Shown: positions 46,779 through 56,985 of the stretch, one piece after another | Layout of the letters: the number at the start of each line of letters is the position of its first letter | How positions within the stretch are numbered: position 1 is the stretch's first letter | From: Clostridiales bacterium | GTDB lineage: Bacteria; Bacillota; Clostridia; Christensenellales; Borkfalkiaceae | DNA length: 64,000 bases | Assembly (NCBI GenBank): GCA_015069485.1 | Contig: SVIM01000006.1 | Coordinates: 1-64,000 of the forward strand | Direction: 5' to 3' | Made by a program: the position numbers and the translations under genes | The notes under the pieces: generated by a model | What the model was told of the DNA's origin: nothing | What the model saw: the letters and a program-made list of their open reading frames with translations, nothing else | Databases searched by the model: none

Positions 46779-49559
46779 TTAAACAGTGTAAATAAATAAT
46801 TCGTTTATATTATACCAAGTACCCGTATAGGTTGCGGCTCCGTTTAAGGTTATTTTTATATACCTTGCTTGAACTGCATTGAACGAATCGGTTAAAAGCG
46901 CGCTGCTTTCGGTATTATTTGAACGGTCTACTACCGTAGTCCAATTAGTACCGTCAGTAGAAACCTCTATAATATACCTATAATCTCTTCCACTATTCGG
47001 CGCAACAGCCACCTTGTTTATAGTTACCGTTTCGCCAAAATCCGCCTGAACCCAAGCCTTGTTGGGAAAGCTTGAAACTGCCCAACGCTTGCCGTCTGAA
47101 CCGCTATCGTCGCCGTCAAATAACGCCGAAGGAGGATTGTAACCGGAATTATCGTTTTGATATCCACTTGCAGTTACTGTAAAATCGCCGGTGTAATAAT
47201 CAACCTCTTCCTCGTCGCCACCGTCTTCAACAAAGGGGTTGGCAACCTTTTTAACTACGCTTTGAGGGTCGCTTGGAATTACTAATTCAGGGGCAGTAAA
47301 ATCCTCGCAAATACGCATTAGCGCAGAAGATCCCATAAGGAATAACCCCATACCGAATTCGTTGGTTATATTACGGCTATAATTTTCACTATCGTAATTC
47401 GCGGGCTGATAGCCTACCGTTTGCATATATCCAAGCTGTCCCGTCCACTCGCCGTTATCGTCGGTAAGCATACAGTTTACTATACCGTCGTATGCTTTAG
47501 CTACGATAGGAAAGTATTCGTCAAAATCTAAAATTCCCAATTCAATACCAACCGCAAAGGCGTACATAAAACCGCTTGTACCGGTAACTTCCCTTCCACC
47601 GTAATAAGTGCCGTCAACGATGCTTGCAGGCCAAGTACCCGTTTCTTCGTCCTGGTACTGAGCAAGCGCTTCGGAAATTTCGATAAAATCATTTTTATAC
47701 TGTTCGTAAATTTCGGGATACCGCTCTTCTTCTAAATACAATAGCTGCTTTGCAAGCGCCGCGTGCACCCACGCGTTACCGCGCGCCCAGAAAGTAGGCA
47801 CTTTGTTTCCGTCTTCGTCAGTTAAGTTAGTATAAACGTTAAACTGCGTAGTATCTCTATGCCAAAGGTGATAAGTTTTATTATATAAAATTTCCTTCCA
47901 GTGCATATAGCCTTCGTACGCTGCTTCCACGTATTTAGCGTCGCCCGTTTGCCTTGAAAGCAGGGTGTATGTATTCATTGACATATACAAGGCGTCGCAC
48001 CACCAGAACGCCATATGACTCCAATCGCGGCTACCGTCGGTAGCGTAGGAGTTGGTTGAGGTTACAGGTCTGCTATCTTCGGGATCACGGGCAATATTGT
48101 ATTCGGCGTTATCTACGGCAGACTTAATTTTAAAATTGTCTGCGCCGTACAAATCGTTGAGTTGTAAGAATACTTCGCCTATAAGATAATGGTCGCCGTG
48201 AGGAGTTCTGTAATCGCCGTTTACCAAATAATCAAACTGCTCTGCCACACCGCTTAAATAGTAGTACGCTTCTTCGTCGCCCGTAGTCATATAATAATCT
48301 AATAATCCCGTATAATAAACGGAATCGCGCCAATCGTTACTGTTAACGTAAAGCGTTTCCTGTGCGCCGTTGTAGGTGGGAATTACTAATTTACCGTCGT
48401 TTTGCATAAACCAATCGTTTGCAATTTTCATTGTATCGGCAATATCTTGCGCGTAGAATTCCGCCGTTTTTTGACCAGAGCTTTGCTTACCGCCAAAAGT
48501 AGGCGTAACGTAAGTTTTAGTTGCTACGGTGTTTTTGCCGCCAATCTCGCTACCATAAGCTTCAAGCTCGGTAAGCGCGGCGTACATTTGCGAATTGCCG
48601 TTTTGCTTTGCTACGATATTTTTAATTCTAACGAAGGAAGTTTTTACTTCGTCAATTTCTACTTCCTGCTTATCGCCACTTTTATTAAGCGAAATTTGTT
48701 GCTCCGTTCCGTCAGAAAATTGCGCAGTTACGCTTTCCCAATAGGTATCGTGTTCGGGAGAGCCTGAATAGTCTGCACGCAATACGAAGGCAAGCTTGTT
48801 TAAGCTTACTTCTCTACCGAAGTAAACTATAAATTCTGCATCCGCCTTTTGATCGTACCCCCAAGATTGATAGGGAAAATTACCGTGTCCTTGACTTTCA
48901 ACGAGTCCGTCGATTGCGTTGCGCGCATAAAATCCCGCTTCGTTTCTGGTTACTCTGTTTGCGTACGCGTGGGGATAAACGCAAACCTCTCCCTCTTCAA
49001 CGGATACGGAATCAACAGGGGCTTGCGAAAGAGAAGGATCGTTCTTTTCAAGCGAATACATAAAATCGTAAGGGTTTACCGCCAAATTACGATTTGCGCT
49101 AATTTCCTCTTCAGTTGCAACGGACGCTTGAATTTTAGTTGCACTTGCAAAGGCTTGCGAATCGTAGTTCGCTAAATTTGAAGGAACTTCAAAGACAAAT
49201 TCGCCTGTAGGAGAATAAACCAACGCAGTACCTAAAGCTTCGCATAAATTGACTTTTATCCAGCAATAATCCGATTGCAAGTAAATTAAGTTGCCTGCTT
49301 GCAAGCCGTTTACTTCAACCTCGTCAATTCCACTAGCAATTAAGTTTTTGCCTCTCGTTCCGCTCGTCTTTTTAGCAACGACGTTTATGGATACGTCTAA
49401 AGAAGCTTCTTCTACTTTATGGGTAGACTGCACGTTGCCGTATGAGGTATAGTTCTTTTCGTAGTTGGTATTAGGGTTACATCCGTTACATCCCGCTACA
49501 AACGAAGAAAAAGCTAAAAGCACAGATAAGGCTATTGCTTTGATTTTTTTGTTTTTCAT
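46779..49559 (-). CDS. GH105/GH88-like unsaturated glucuronyl/rhamnogalacturonyl hydrolase lipoprotein with discoidin (F5/8 type C) domains
   Basis: WWCDALYMSMNTYTLLSRQTGD, FWARGNAWVHAALAKQLLYL, GTWPASIVDGTYYGGREVTGTSGFMYAFAVGI; C-terminal discoidin (KRWAVSSFPNKAWVQADFGETVTINKVAV). Start taken as MKNKKIKAIAL at 49559. Confidence 0.85.
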   Translation of the reverse strand: MKNKKIKAIALSVLLAFSSFVAGCNGCNPNTNYEKNYTSYGNVQSTHKVEEASLDVSINVVAKKTSGTRGKNLIASGIDEVEVNGLQAGNLIYLQSDYCWIKVNLCEALGTALVYSPTGEFVFEVPSNLANYDSQAFASATKIQASVATEEEISANRNLAVNPYDFMYSLEKNDPSLSQAPVDSVSVEEGEVCVYPHAYANRVTRNEAGFYARNAIDGLVESQGHGNFPYQSWGYDQKADAEFIVYFGREVSLNKLAFVLRADYSGSPEHDTYWESVTAQFSDGTEQQISLNKSGDKQEVEIDEVKTSFVRIKNIVAKQNGNSQMYAALTELEAYGSEIGGKNTVATKTYVTPTFGGKQSSGQKTAEFYAQDIADTMKIANDWFMQNDGKLVIPTYNGAQETLYVNSNDWRDSVYYTGLLDYYMTTGDEEAYYYLSGVAEQFDYLVNGDYRTPHGDHYLIGEVFLQLNDLYGADNFKIKSAVDNAEYNIARDPEDSRPVTSTNSYATDGSRDWSHMAFWWCDALYMSMNTYTLLSRQTGDAKYVEAAYEGYMHWKEILYNKTYHLWHRDTTQFNVYTNLTDEDGNKVPTFWARGNAWVHAALAKQLLYLEEERYPEIYEQYKNDFIEISEALAQYQDEETGTWPASIVDGTYYGGREVTGTSGFMYAFAVGIELGILDFDEYFPIVAKAYDGIVNCMLTDDNGEWTGQLGYMQTVGYQPANYDSENYSRNITNEFGMGLFLMGSSALMRICEDFTAPELVIPSDPQSVVKKVANPFVEDGGDEEEVDYYTGDFTVTASGYQNDNSGYNPPSALFDGDDSGSDGKRWAVSSFPNKAWVQADFGETVTINKVAVAPNSGRDYRYIIEVSTDGTNWTTVVDRSNNTESSALLTDSFNAVQARYIKITLNGAATYTGTWYNINELFIYTV

Positions 49560-49743
49560 TATAATACCCCTTATTATAACTATACACTTATTTGTACAAC
49601 AAAAATTTAAATATGTCAATACCCTAACTAGTAGACTATTTCTATTTTTAGTTTTATAATGTACTTTATTGTTTAACTGAATATATGCAAAGCGATTTAT
49701 ATGGTGTTATATTATAAAATATAACAAATTAGGAGAATTAATT

Positions 49744-50889
49744 ATGTCTGCTAAAAAAACACTTCTTGCGGTAATTAGCGTTTTATCGTGTGGGATAATT
49801 TTATTTAGCGCTTGCATAGAACGCGAGCATTACTCTTGGACTCTTAATGATTTAGGTGATGAGGTTGACTTTCATACCGATACGCAAAGGGAATATTTAA
49901 ATGATGAAAATTATGAAAATATTACCGCTTACGCTTACGGGATGCACGAATTAAGCAGACCTGAAGCCGTGCGCTTTGAGTGGAAAGCTACCGAGCTTAC
50001 CGCAAACGCTCCTGATATCGCCGAATACGAATTACAAATTTCAACGGACGAATATTTTAGCGAATATCTTTCGTACTCTACGGAAGAAACCTATTACGAC
50101 GTTTATAATTTACGCATAGCGACTGAATATTATTGGAGAGTTGAAGCAACGCTTGAAAACGGAAAGAGCAGCTTATCTTCTACTTCTACCTTTGAAACGG
50201 TTGACGTTGGCCCTAGAAACATTTACGTTGACGGCGTTACTAACGTTAGAGATATTGGCGGATGGGAAACTGCCGACGGCGGACGCGTAAAGCAAGGTAT
50301 GATTTATCGCTGCGGAAGACTTAATACAAGCAACGCCGACGGAATTGAGGTTGACGAGGTTATAGTTGAAATTACTGAAAAAGGTATTGAAACGATGCGC
50401 GAAGAGCTTGGAATTTGCAGCGAAATTGATATGCGCAGAACGGACAATAACGAGGTTGGATTTTTAACTTACAGCCCCTTAGGTGACGACGTTAATTACT
50501 ATTCCTGCCCTATGACTTGGGCGGTTAGCAATTTGCTTTTAGAAAATATTGAAATAGTAAAGCAAACCTTTGAAATTCTTGCTGACGAAAGCAACTACCC
50601 TATAATTTACCATTGCAATATCGGTACGGACAGAACCGGGCTATACTCGTATTTAATTAACGGTCTTATGGGTGTTTCGGAAGAAGATTTATACCGTGAT
50701 TATCTGTTTTCTAATTTTGGAAAGATAAACGGATCGAGGAATCTTTCCGGCATTAAATATTCATATATCGCTACTATTAAAAGCTACGATGGCGACACCT
50801 TAAGTGAAAAAATTTATAACTGCTTAGTTGACCGAGGCGTACCTAGCGAACACCTTGACGCCGTAATTGAAATTTTAACTGAATATTAA
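49744..50889 (+). CDS. Lipoprotein tyrosine-phosphatase-like protein with N-terminal Fn3-like domain
   Basis: FSACIEREHY lipobox, DGVTNVRDIGGWETADGGRVKQGMIYRCGRL, P-loop HCNIGTDRTG (CX5R). Confidence 0.85.
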   Translation: MSAKKTLLAVISVLSCGIILFSACIEREHYSWTLNDLGDEVDFHTDTQREYLNDENYENITAYAYGMHELSRPEAVRFEWKATELTANAPDIAEYELQISTDEYFSEYLSYSTEETYYDVYNLRIATEYYWRVEATLENGKSSLSSTSTFETVDVGPRNIYVDGVTNVRDIGGWETADGGRVKQGMIYRCGRLNTSNADGIEVDEVIVEITEKGIETMREELGICSEIDMRRTDNNEVGFLTYSPLGDDVNYYSCPMTWAVSNLLLENIEIVKQTFEILADESNYPIIYHCNIGTDRTGLYSYLINGLMGVSEEDLYRDYLFSNFGKINGSRNLSGIKYSYIATIKSYDGDTLSEKIYNCLVDRGVPSEHLDAVIEILTEY

Positions 50890-50896
50890 AAAATTA

Positions 50897-50922
50897 GGGA
50901 GTGCGCACGCACTCCCTTTTTT
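50897..50922 (+). terminator. Intrinsic terminator, possibly bidirectional
   Basis: GGGAGTGCG-ca-CGCACTCCC followed by TTTTTT. Confidence 0.85.
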
Positions 50923-50950
50923 ATTATCTTAACAAAGTTAGAAAAATACC

Positions 50951-52861
50951 TTATTTATTTTCAATATCTTGTAACCAAATGGTTGAAAGGGCGTCGGAGG
51001 GCATTTTCCAATCACCCCTAGGTGAAAGAGCAACAGAGCCTACCTTTATTCCATCCGGTACGCAAGAGCGTTTAAATTGCTGGGCAAAAAAGCGCTTATA
51101 AAAGATTTTTAACCACTTTTCAATTTCTTCGGGTGAAAAATCGTCTTTAAAGGTTCTTTCCGCTATAAATTTAATTTTTGAAGGTGTAAAGCCGTAGCGA
51201 ATTGCGTAATATAAAAAGAAATCGTGCAATACGTAAGGGCCAACTAAATCTTCCGTTTTTTGCGAAATTTCGCCACTCTTTTCAGGGGGCAAAAGCTCGG
51301 GGCTTATTTCCGTACCTAAAATATCGTTTAAAACCCCTTCTGCTTCTCCGCCTAAGTTTTGTGCTTCGTGCTTTACTAAATGCTTTACAAGTGTTTTAGG
51401 CACGGAACAGTTTACGCCGTACATAGACATATGGTCGCCGTTATAGGTTGACCAGCCTAACGCGCTTTCTGATAAATCACCCGTACCGATAACCAAGCCA
51501 CCCGTTTTATTTGCTATATCCATTAAAAGCATAGTGCGGTATCTTGCCTGAGCGTTTTCGTAAGTCACGTCCAAAATATCAGGGTCGTGACCGATATCCT
51601 TAAAGTGCTGTAAAACCCCGTCAACTATACTTATTTCCTTTAGCTCTGCGCCAAAATACTTTATAAGTTTTTTAGAATTGTTAAGCGTTTTTTTAGTAGT
51701 GCCAAAGCCGGGCATTGTTACTGCAATTATGTTTTTCGTATCCCTATTTAACGCCTTAAAAGCCCTTACGACCACTAAAAACGCTAACGACGAATCAAGC
51801 CCGCCGGATATACCGATAACGGCGGTTTTTGCGCCCGTATGCTTTAATCTTTTTTCTAACCCTTTTGCTTGTATATTAAGTATTAATTCCGCTCGTTCCG
51901 CAAGGGTATTATTCGGCACGAACGGAAGCTTTGGGAAATGGCGTTCGAGCTTTGAAGACGAATCGTTTGTAACGAAAGGTACGATAGTATATTCGATTGA
52001 ACGGGATTCGTAGTAAAAAGTTGAAGCCTTTTTAACCCTTTCGGCGTTAAGCTTTTCAACGTCGATTTCAGCAAACAATAAGCCGTTTTTAAAAATGGGC
52101 TTTTCGGCTAAAATTTCGCCGTTTTCGCATATAATATTATGTCCGCCAAAAACCATATCGGTACTGCTTTCGCCGTCGCCTGCATTAGAATAAATATAGC
52201 CGCACAAAAGCTTTGCAGACTGTACCTTTACTAAATTTTTTCTATGCTCTTGCTTTGCAACGAGCTCGCTACTGCAAGAAAGGTTTACTATGATATTTGC
52301 GCCTGCCGTTGCGTGAGATACTGAAGGAGATAAAGGCGCCCACAAATCTTCGCAAATTTCGGCGGCAACGGCAAAATTCTTGTTAGTTTTAGCTTCAAAA
52401 ATAATATCCATGCCAAAGGGCACTTCAAAGCCTGCGTAGGTTATAGTTTTTACGCCCTTTTGCGCAGGGGAGAAATTTCTTGCTTCGTAAAACTCGTTAT
52501 AATTAGGCAAAAACTTTTTAGGAATAACGCCCAAAACCTTACCGCAGTTTATTGCTACGGCACAGTTATAAAGCCTACCCGATTGAAATACCGGTACGCC
52601 TATGAAAATTAGCGAAGTAAGATTTTTCGTTTGCTCGCAAATTTGAGCAACGGCCTCTTCGCAGGATTTTATTAACAACGGTTGGTTGAACAAATCGCCA
52701 CAAGTGTAGCCACTTACGCAAAGCTCGGGGAAAACGGTAAGCTGACTTCCGCCTTCCTCTGCCTTAAATGCGTCAGCTATTATGTTTTGAGTATTAAATT
52801 TTACATCGGCAACCTTAACGTCGGGCGTTGCCGCGCAAGCTTTTACAAATCCGTACTGCAT
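50951..52861 (-). CDS. nadE: Glutamine-dependent NAD+ synthetase
   Basis: Nitrilase domain AAEICEDLWAP; synthetase GISGGLDSSLAFLV, GTGDLSESALGWSTYNGDHMSMYGVN. Confidence 0.95.
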   Translation of the reverse strand: MQYGFVKACAATPDVKVADVKFNTQNIIADAFKAEEGGSQLTVFPELCVSGYTCGDLFNQPLLIKSCEEAVAQICEQTKNLTSLIFIGVPVFQSGRLYNCAVAINCGKVLGVIPKKFLPNYNEFYEARNFSPAQKGVKTITYAGFEVPFGMDIIFEAKTNKNFAVAAEICEDLWAPLSPSVSHATAGANIIVNLSCSSELVAKQEHRKNLVKVQSAKLLCGYIYSNAGDGESSTDMVFGGHNIICENGEILAEKPIFKNGLLFAEIDVEKLNAERVKKASTFYYESRSIEYTIVPFVTNDSSSKLERHFPKLPFVPNNTLAERAELILNIQAKGLEKRLKHTGAKTAVIGISGGLDSSLAFLVVVRAFKALNRDTKNIIAVTMPGFGTTKKTLNNSKKLIKYFGAELKEISIVDGVLQHFKDIGHDPDILDVTYENAQARYRTMLLMDIANKTGGLVIGTGDLSESALGWSTYNGDHMSMYGVNCSVPKTLVKHLVKHEAQNLGGEAEGVLNDILGTEISPELLPPEKSGEISQKTEDLVGPYVLHDFFLYYAIRYGFTPSKIKFIAERTFKDDFSPEEIEKWLKIFYKRFFAQQFKRSCVPDGIKVGSVALSPRGDWKMPSDALSTIWLQDIENK

Positions 52862-53869
52862 TTACGCCTTTTTCTCCATTGATGCTTTAAAAGCTTCCCT
52901 TATCTTTTCGTCAATTTCTGCTTTAACTTCGGGATTATTAATTAAGTATTCGCGAAGCTTTTCTCTGCCTTGAGCAATCTTTTCGTCGTTATAGCTAAAC
53001 CAAGAGCCACTTTTTTGAAGGATACCGAATTCTACGCCCAAGTCCATTAAACAGCCTTCTTGAGAGATACCTGTACCGTAAATAATATCAAATTCTGCAA
53101 CCTTAAAGGGGGGCGCAACCTTATTTTTTACAACCTTACATTTTGCCCTATTACCTATAATGCCGTCGCCGTTTTTAAGCGCGTCGGCTTTTCTTATATC
53201 TAATCTTACGGACGAGAAATATTTTAAAGCCTTACCGCCGGGGGTAGTTTCGGGGTTACCGAACATTACGCCAACCTTTTCGCGAAGCTGGTTAATAAAG
53301 ATTACGCAGGTTTTAGAACGGCTAGTAATGGCGGTAAGCTTTCTTAACGCTTGCGACATTAAACGGGCAAGCAAGCCTACGTGCGCGTCACCCATATCCC
53401 CTTCGATTTCAGCCTTAGGGGTTAAAGCCGCAACGGAGTCAACTACGATAATATCCACCGCACTGGAACGAACGAGTGATTCGCAAATATCGAGAGCCTG
53501 TTCACCTGTATCGGGCTGTGAAACGTAAAGCTCATCCGTATTAACGCCTAAAGCCTTTGCGTAAACGGCGTCAAGGGCGTGCTCTGCGTCGATAAAAGCG
53601 GCAACACCACCTAATTTTTGCGTTTCGGCAATAATGTGGAGGGCAACGGTAGTTTTACCGGAGGATTCAGGCCCGTAAATTTCTAAAATTCTACCACGGG
53701 GAACGCCACCTACGCCTAAAGCGAGGTCGAGAGATAAGCAACCTGTAGGAATCACTTCAAGGTCAACATTTACCTTGGCGTCGCCAAGCTTCATAATAGC
53801 GCCCTTTCCGTATTGCTTTTCAATCATAGATACGGTTGAATTTAGTGCTTTTAATTTTTCTTCGTTCAT
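52862..53869 (-). CDS. recA: Recombinase RecA
   Basis: [70 protein letters not shown]. Confidence 0.98.
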   Translation of the reverse strand: MNEEKLKALNSTVSMIEKQYGKGAIMKLGDAKVNVDLEVIPTGCLSLDLALGVGGVPRGRILEIYGPESSGKTTVALHIIAETQKLGGVAAFIDAEHALDAVYAKALGVNTDELYVSQPDTGEQALDICESLVRSSAVDIIVVDSVAALTPKAEIEGDMGDAHVGLLARLMSQALRKLTAITSRSKTCVIFINQLREKVGVMFGNPETTPGGKALKYFSSVRLDIRKADALKNGDGIIGNRAKCKVVKNKVAPPFKVAEFDIIYGTGISQEGCLMDLGVEFGILQKSGSWFSYNDEKIAQGREKLREYLINNPEVKAEIDEKIREAFKASMEKKA

Positions 53870-53901
53870 TTATATAAATCTCCTAAGATGTTTTTTCGTT
53901 T

Positions 53902-54972
53902 TTATTTTATTTTTTTATATGCTAAAAATAGCGCGTGATTTATTGCCGTTTTCGTAATAGCTTCTCTATCGCCTTCGAAAACATATTTATATACGCTAAC
54001 CGATTCCTTTAACCCTACGCCTATATAGCACAAGCCTACGGGCTTGTTGGTATTATCCGATTTAGGCCCTGCTATTCCCGTAGTTGATATAGAAACTTCG
54101 CAGTTGCCTTGTGCGATTAAGCCGGCAGCCATTTGATAGCAGACTTCGTCCGATACCGCGCCGTAATGCTTTAAGGTCATTTCTTCAACTCCTAATCTTT
54201 GCATTTTGGCTTCGTTTGAATAGGTATTTAGCCCTTCGTAGAAAACGGAGGATATTCCGGGAATTTCCACCAGCTTTTGTCCTACTCCTCCGCCGGTAAA
54301 AGATTCTGCTACACAAATTTTCATTCTGCGAAGCGTTAAAAGCTGAAACAGTCTTTCGGGTAGAGAAATATCTTCTAAAGCGTAAATATACTTATCTAAA
54401 ACGGTTACGAATATTCTAATTATTCCGTCTAAAAGCATTTTCGGCGTTTTTTCGTTATATAAAATTTCTATCGTGTTCTCGCCAAATTCACCGTAGACGG
54501 TGCATTCGATTGTTGCGTCTAATTCTTTAGCTTTTTTTATAGCCGTTAAAATTTCGCTTTTTGATGCGCCTACCGTTTTTATATACGATTTTTCTAATCG
54601 GGAAGAATATTTTTCGTTTAAGGCTTTTATTATTTGCAGGGCTATTTGCTTTTCGTCCCCTTCTTCTTCAATTAAAAATACGCCTTTATGCTCCGTGATA
54701 AGCTGATTTAATACGAAGCTTGCCCCATATAACGAAGACAAAAATTTTTTTAGCGTTTGCTCCATTTTATTGGGATAAACTAAAATTAAATTATCGTAGG
54801 CTTTATTGCATTCTTTAAGCTGACGGATAATTTCCTCTTTGTCGTCAAAGGCAACGAAAGATATTTTATCGAAAAAATAACCGGCTGACGCAAACGCCGA
54901 AAGGGCTTTTTGCGGTAATTTTTGCGTAATATTAAGTTTTTTATTTTTTAATACTACTAAACAATTTTTCAT
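53902..54972 (-). CDS. cinA: CinA-family protein (conserved C-terminal amidohydrolase domain, divergent N-terminus)
   Basis: CVAESFTGGGVGQKLVEIPGISSVFYEGLNTYSNEAK...STTGIAGP of the CinA C-terminal domain. Confidence 0.85.
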   Translation of the reverse strand: MKNCLVVLKNKKLNITQKLPQKALSAFASAGYFFDKISFVAFDDKEEIIRQLKECNKAYDNLILVYPNKMEQTLKKFLSSLYGASFVLNQLITEHKGVFLIEEEGDEKQIALQIIKALNEKYSSRLEKSYIKTVGASKSEILTAIKKAKELDATIECTVYGEFGENTIEILYNEKTPKMLLDGIIRIFVTVLDKYIYALEDISLPERLFQLLTLRRMKICVAESFTGGGVGQKLVEIPGISSVFYEGLNTYSNEAKMQRLGVEEMTLKHYGAVSDEVCYQMAAGLIAQGNCEVSISTTGIAGPKSDNTNKPVGLCYIGVGLKESVSVYKYVFEGDREAITKTAINHALFLAYKKIK

Positions 54973-55622
54973 TAAACTTTTAAAACTTGAATATTTTTTA
55001 CGATATAATTAACGCCGGACCAAAGCGTTAATACAACTGAAATTGCAAAGAAAGCAAGCCCAACGTAATTTATTATTTGAACGGACAAATGCGTAGTTAA
55101 TTCTGCTAACGCCATACCTACAAGCAAAATTACTACCGATAAGTCTTGAAAAACGGTTTTGTATTTACCTATTTTATCGGCGGCAATAACTATGCCTGCA
55201 TCTGCCGCAACCATTCTAAACCCACTTACGATAGTTTCGCGAGCAAGGATTATTGCAACTCCGCATCCTGCCGCAACGAGCGCCCAATCGCCTAAATTTG
55301 CAGTAAATACTTCAGGCTTCGTAAGTAAAATTATAAGCGCAGTAAGCACTAAAACCTTATCGGCGATAGGGTCTAAAAATTTACCTAAATTCGTAACTAA
55401 ATGATACTTTCTTGCTAAATAGCCGTCTAAAAAATCGGTTATGGCGGCCAAGGCAAACACCGCTAACGCAACGAAATAGTGCGCCGTGAAATTAAGGTAG
55501 AAAAATAACACGAAAAACGGGATTAATAAAACCCTTAAAATTGTGAGCTTGTTTGGAAGGTTCATAACCCCCTTGCCCGCAACAAACTTATAAACCTTAC
55601 TTTCTTTATCAATTTCATTCAT
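54972..55622 (-). CDS. pgsA: CDP-diacylglycerol-glycerol-3-phosphate 3-phosphatidyltransferase
   Basis: NLPNKLTILRVLLIPFFVLFF, AAITDFLDGYLARKYHLVTNLGKFLDPIADK. Start likely MNEIDKES at 55622. Confidence 0.93.
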   Translation of the reverse strand: MNEIDKESKVYKFVAGKGVMNLPNKLTILRVLLIPFFVLFFYLNFTAHYFVALAVFALAAITDFLDGYLARKYHLVTNLGKFLDPIADKVLVLTALIILLTKPEVFTANLGDWALVAAGCGVAIILARETIVSGFRMVAADAGIVIAADKIGKYKTVFQDLSVVILLVGMALAELTTHLSVQIINYVGLAFFAISVVLTLWSGVNYIVKNIQVLKV

Positions 55623-56976
55623 CCTCGTAGTCCTCCGTTTTACCAAACAAGTCGTAGCTTGTTGCTTGTAAAATATTTACCTTATAAAATTCGCCTTGAT
55701 TTGCTTGAGCGGCGTTAAAATATACCTTGCCGTCAATTTCGGGGGCGTTAAAATATGCGCGCCCTACAAAGCAACCCTTTTCGTAATCAATTCCGTCGCA
55801 CAAAACTTCTATGCTTTTGCCAACGAATTGCTCTAAATATTTTTTAGAAATTTGCTGTTGAACCTGATATAGCTTTTTAACTCTTCTCTTTTTAACAGCG
55901 TAGGGAAGATGCCCTTTAATTTTATAGGCGGGGGTGTCAGGCTCTTTTGAATAAGCGAAAAATCCGCAGTTAGTTAGCTCCGCTTCCTCTAAAAATTTAC
56001 AGGTATTTAAAAATTCTTCTTCCGTTTCGGTAGGAAAACCAGAAATAAAGGTTGAGCGAATTGCTATTTTGGGGATTTCTTTTTTAAGCTTTTTAATAAG
56101 AGCTAAATATTCTTCCCTGCTTCCCTTTCTGTTCATAAGCTTAAGCACTCTGTTTTCGCTATGCTGAAAAGGAATATCGAGATATTTAATAATTTTTTTG
56201 TTATCGCGAATTTCGGCGATAAGCTCGTCGTCAATCATATCGGGATAACAGTATAATAATCTTACACTATTAATGTTGCCAAGGGTTGTCAGATTTTTTA
56301 AAAATTTTACTAAATTTTTTGAACCGTATAAATCGGTACCGTAACGCGTTACGTCCTGCGCGACTAAAATAAGCTCGGAAATTTCGCCTAAATTTTCCGC
56401 TTCCCTAATTAAATCTTCCATTGGGTAGCTACGGTATTTGCCCCTAATTTTAGGAATAAGGCAATAGGTACAATGATTGTTACAGCCGTCGGCAATTTTT
56501 AAGTACGCGTAGTGCGACGGCGTAGTTACCACCCTATTTTCCATATAGCCGTCTGCGCCTGCGCCAACGAAATTAACCCTTTTGCCTAAATAGCTTTCTT
56601 CCAACGCTTCAAAAAACTTTTGATAATCGTTTATACCTAAAAAAACGTCGGCTTCCGTTAACGCATCAAACACTTCACTAATAAATTTTTGCGGTAAGCA
56701 ACCCGTTACTACTATTTTTTCTAAATTTTCGCTTTTATAGGCGGAGCATTCTAAAATAGTTTCTATCGCTTCCTTTCTCGATTCGTTTAAAAACGAGCAA
56801 GTATTTACGACTATAACGTTGGCTTCGGCAATATCGTCCGTTATAAAAATGCCTTTATGCTTTATTAATGAAAGTAGCTTTTCGGAATCCACTCGGTTTT
56901 TATCGCAACCAAGGGAAATTAACCCAAACTTTTTTTTAGTAAAATCAATCATCAACTTCTCCGTAGATATTGACAT
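55615..56976 (-). CDS. rimO: Ribosomal protein S12 methylthiotransferase RimO
   Basis: GLISLGCDKNRVDSE, DGCNNHCTYCLIPKIRGKYRS. The precise start may be internal. Confidence 0.94.
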   Translation of the reverse strand: MSISTEKLMIDFTKKKFGLISLGCDKNRVDSEKLLSLIKHKGIFITDDIAEANVIVVNTCSFLNESRKEAIETILECSAYKSENLEKIVVTGCLPQKFISEVFDALTEADVFLGINDYQKFFEALEESYLGKRVNFVGAGADGYMENRVVTTPSHYAYLKIADGCNNHCTYCLIPKIRGKYRSYPMEDLIREAENLGEISELILVAQDVTRYGTDLYGSKNLVKFLKNLTTLGNINSVRLLYCYPDMIDDELIAEIRDNKKIIKYLDIPFQHSENRVLKLMNRKGSREEYLALIKKLKKEIPKIAIRSTFISGFPTETEEEFLNTCKFLEEAELTNCGFFAYSKEPDTPAYKIKGHLPYAVKKRRVKKLYQVQQQISKKYLEQFVGKSIEVLCDGIDYEKGCFVGRAYFNAPEIDGKVYFNAAQANQGEFYKVNILQATSYDLFGKTEDYEDE

Positions 56977-56985
56977 ATCTTAATG

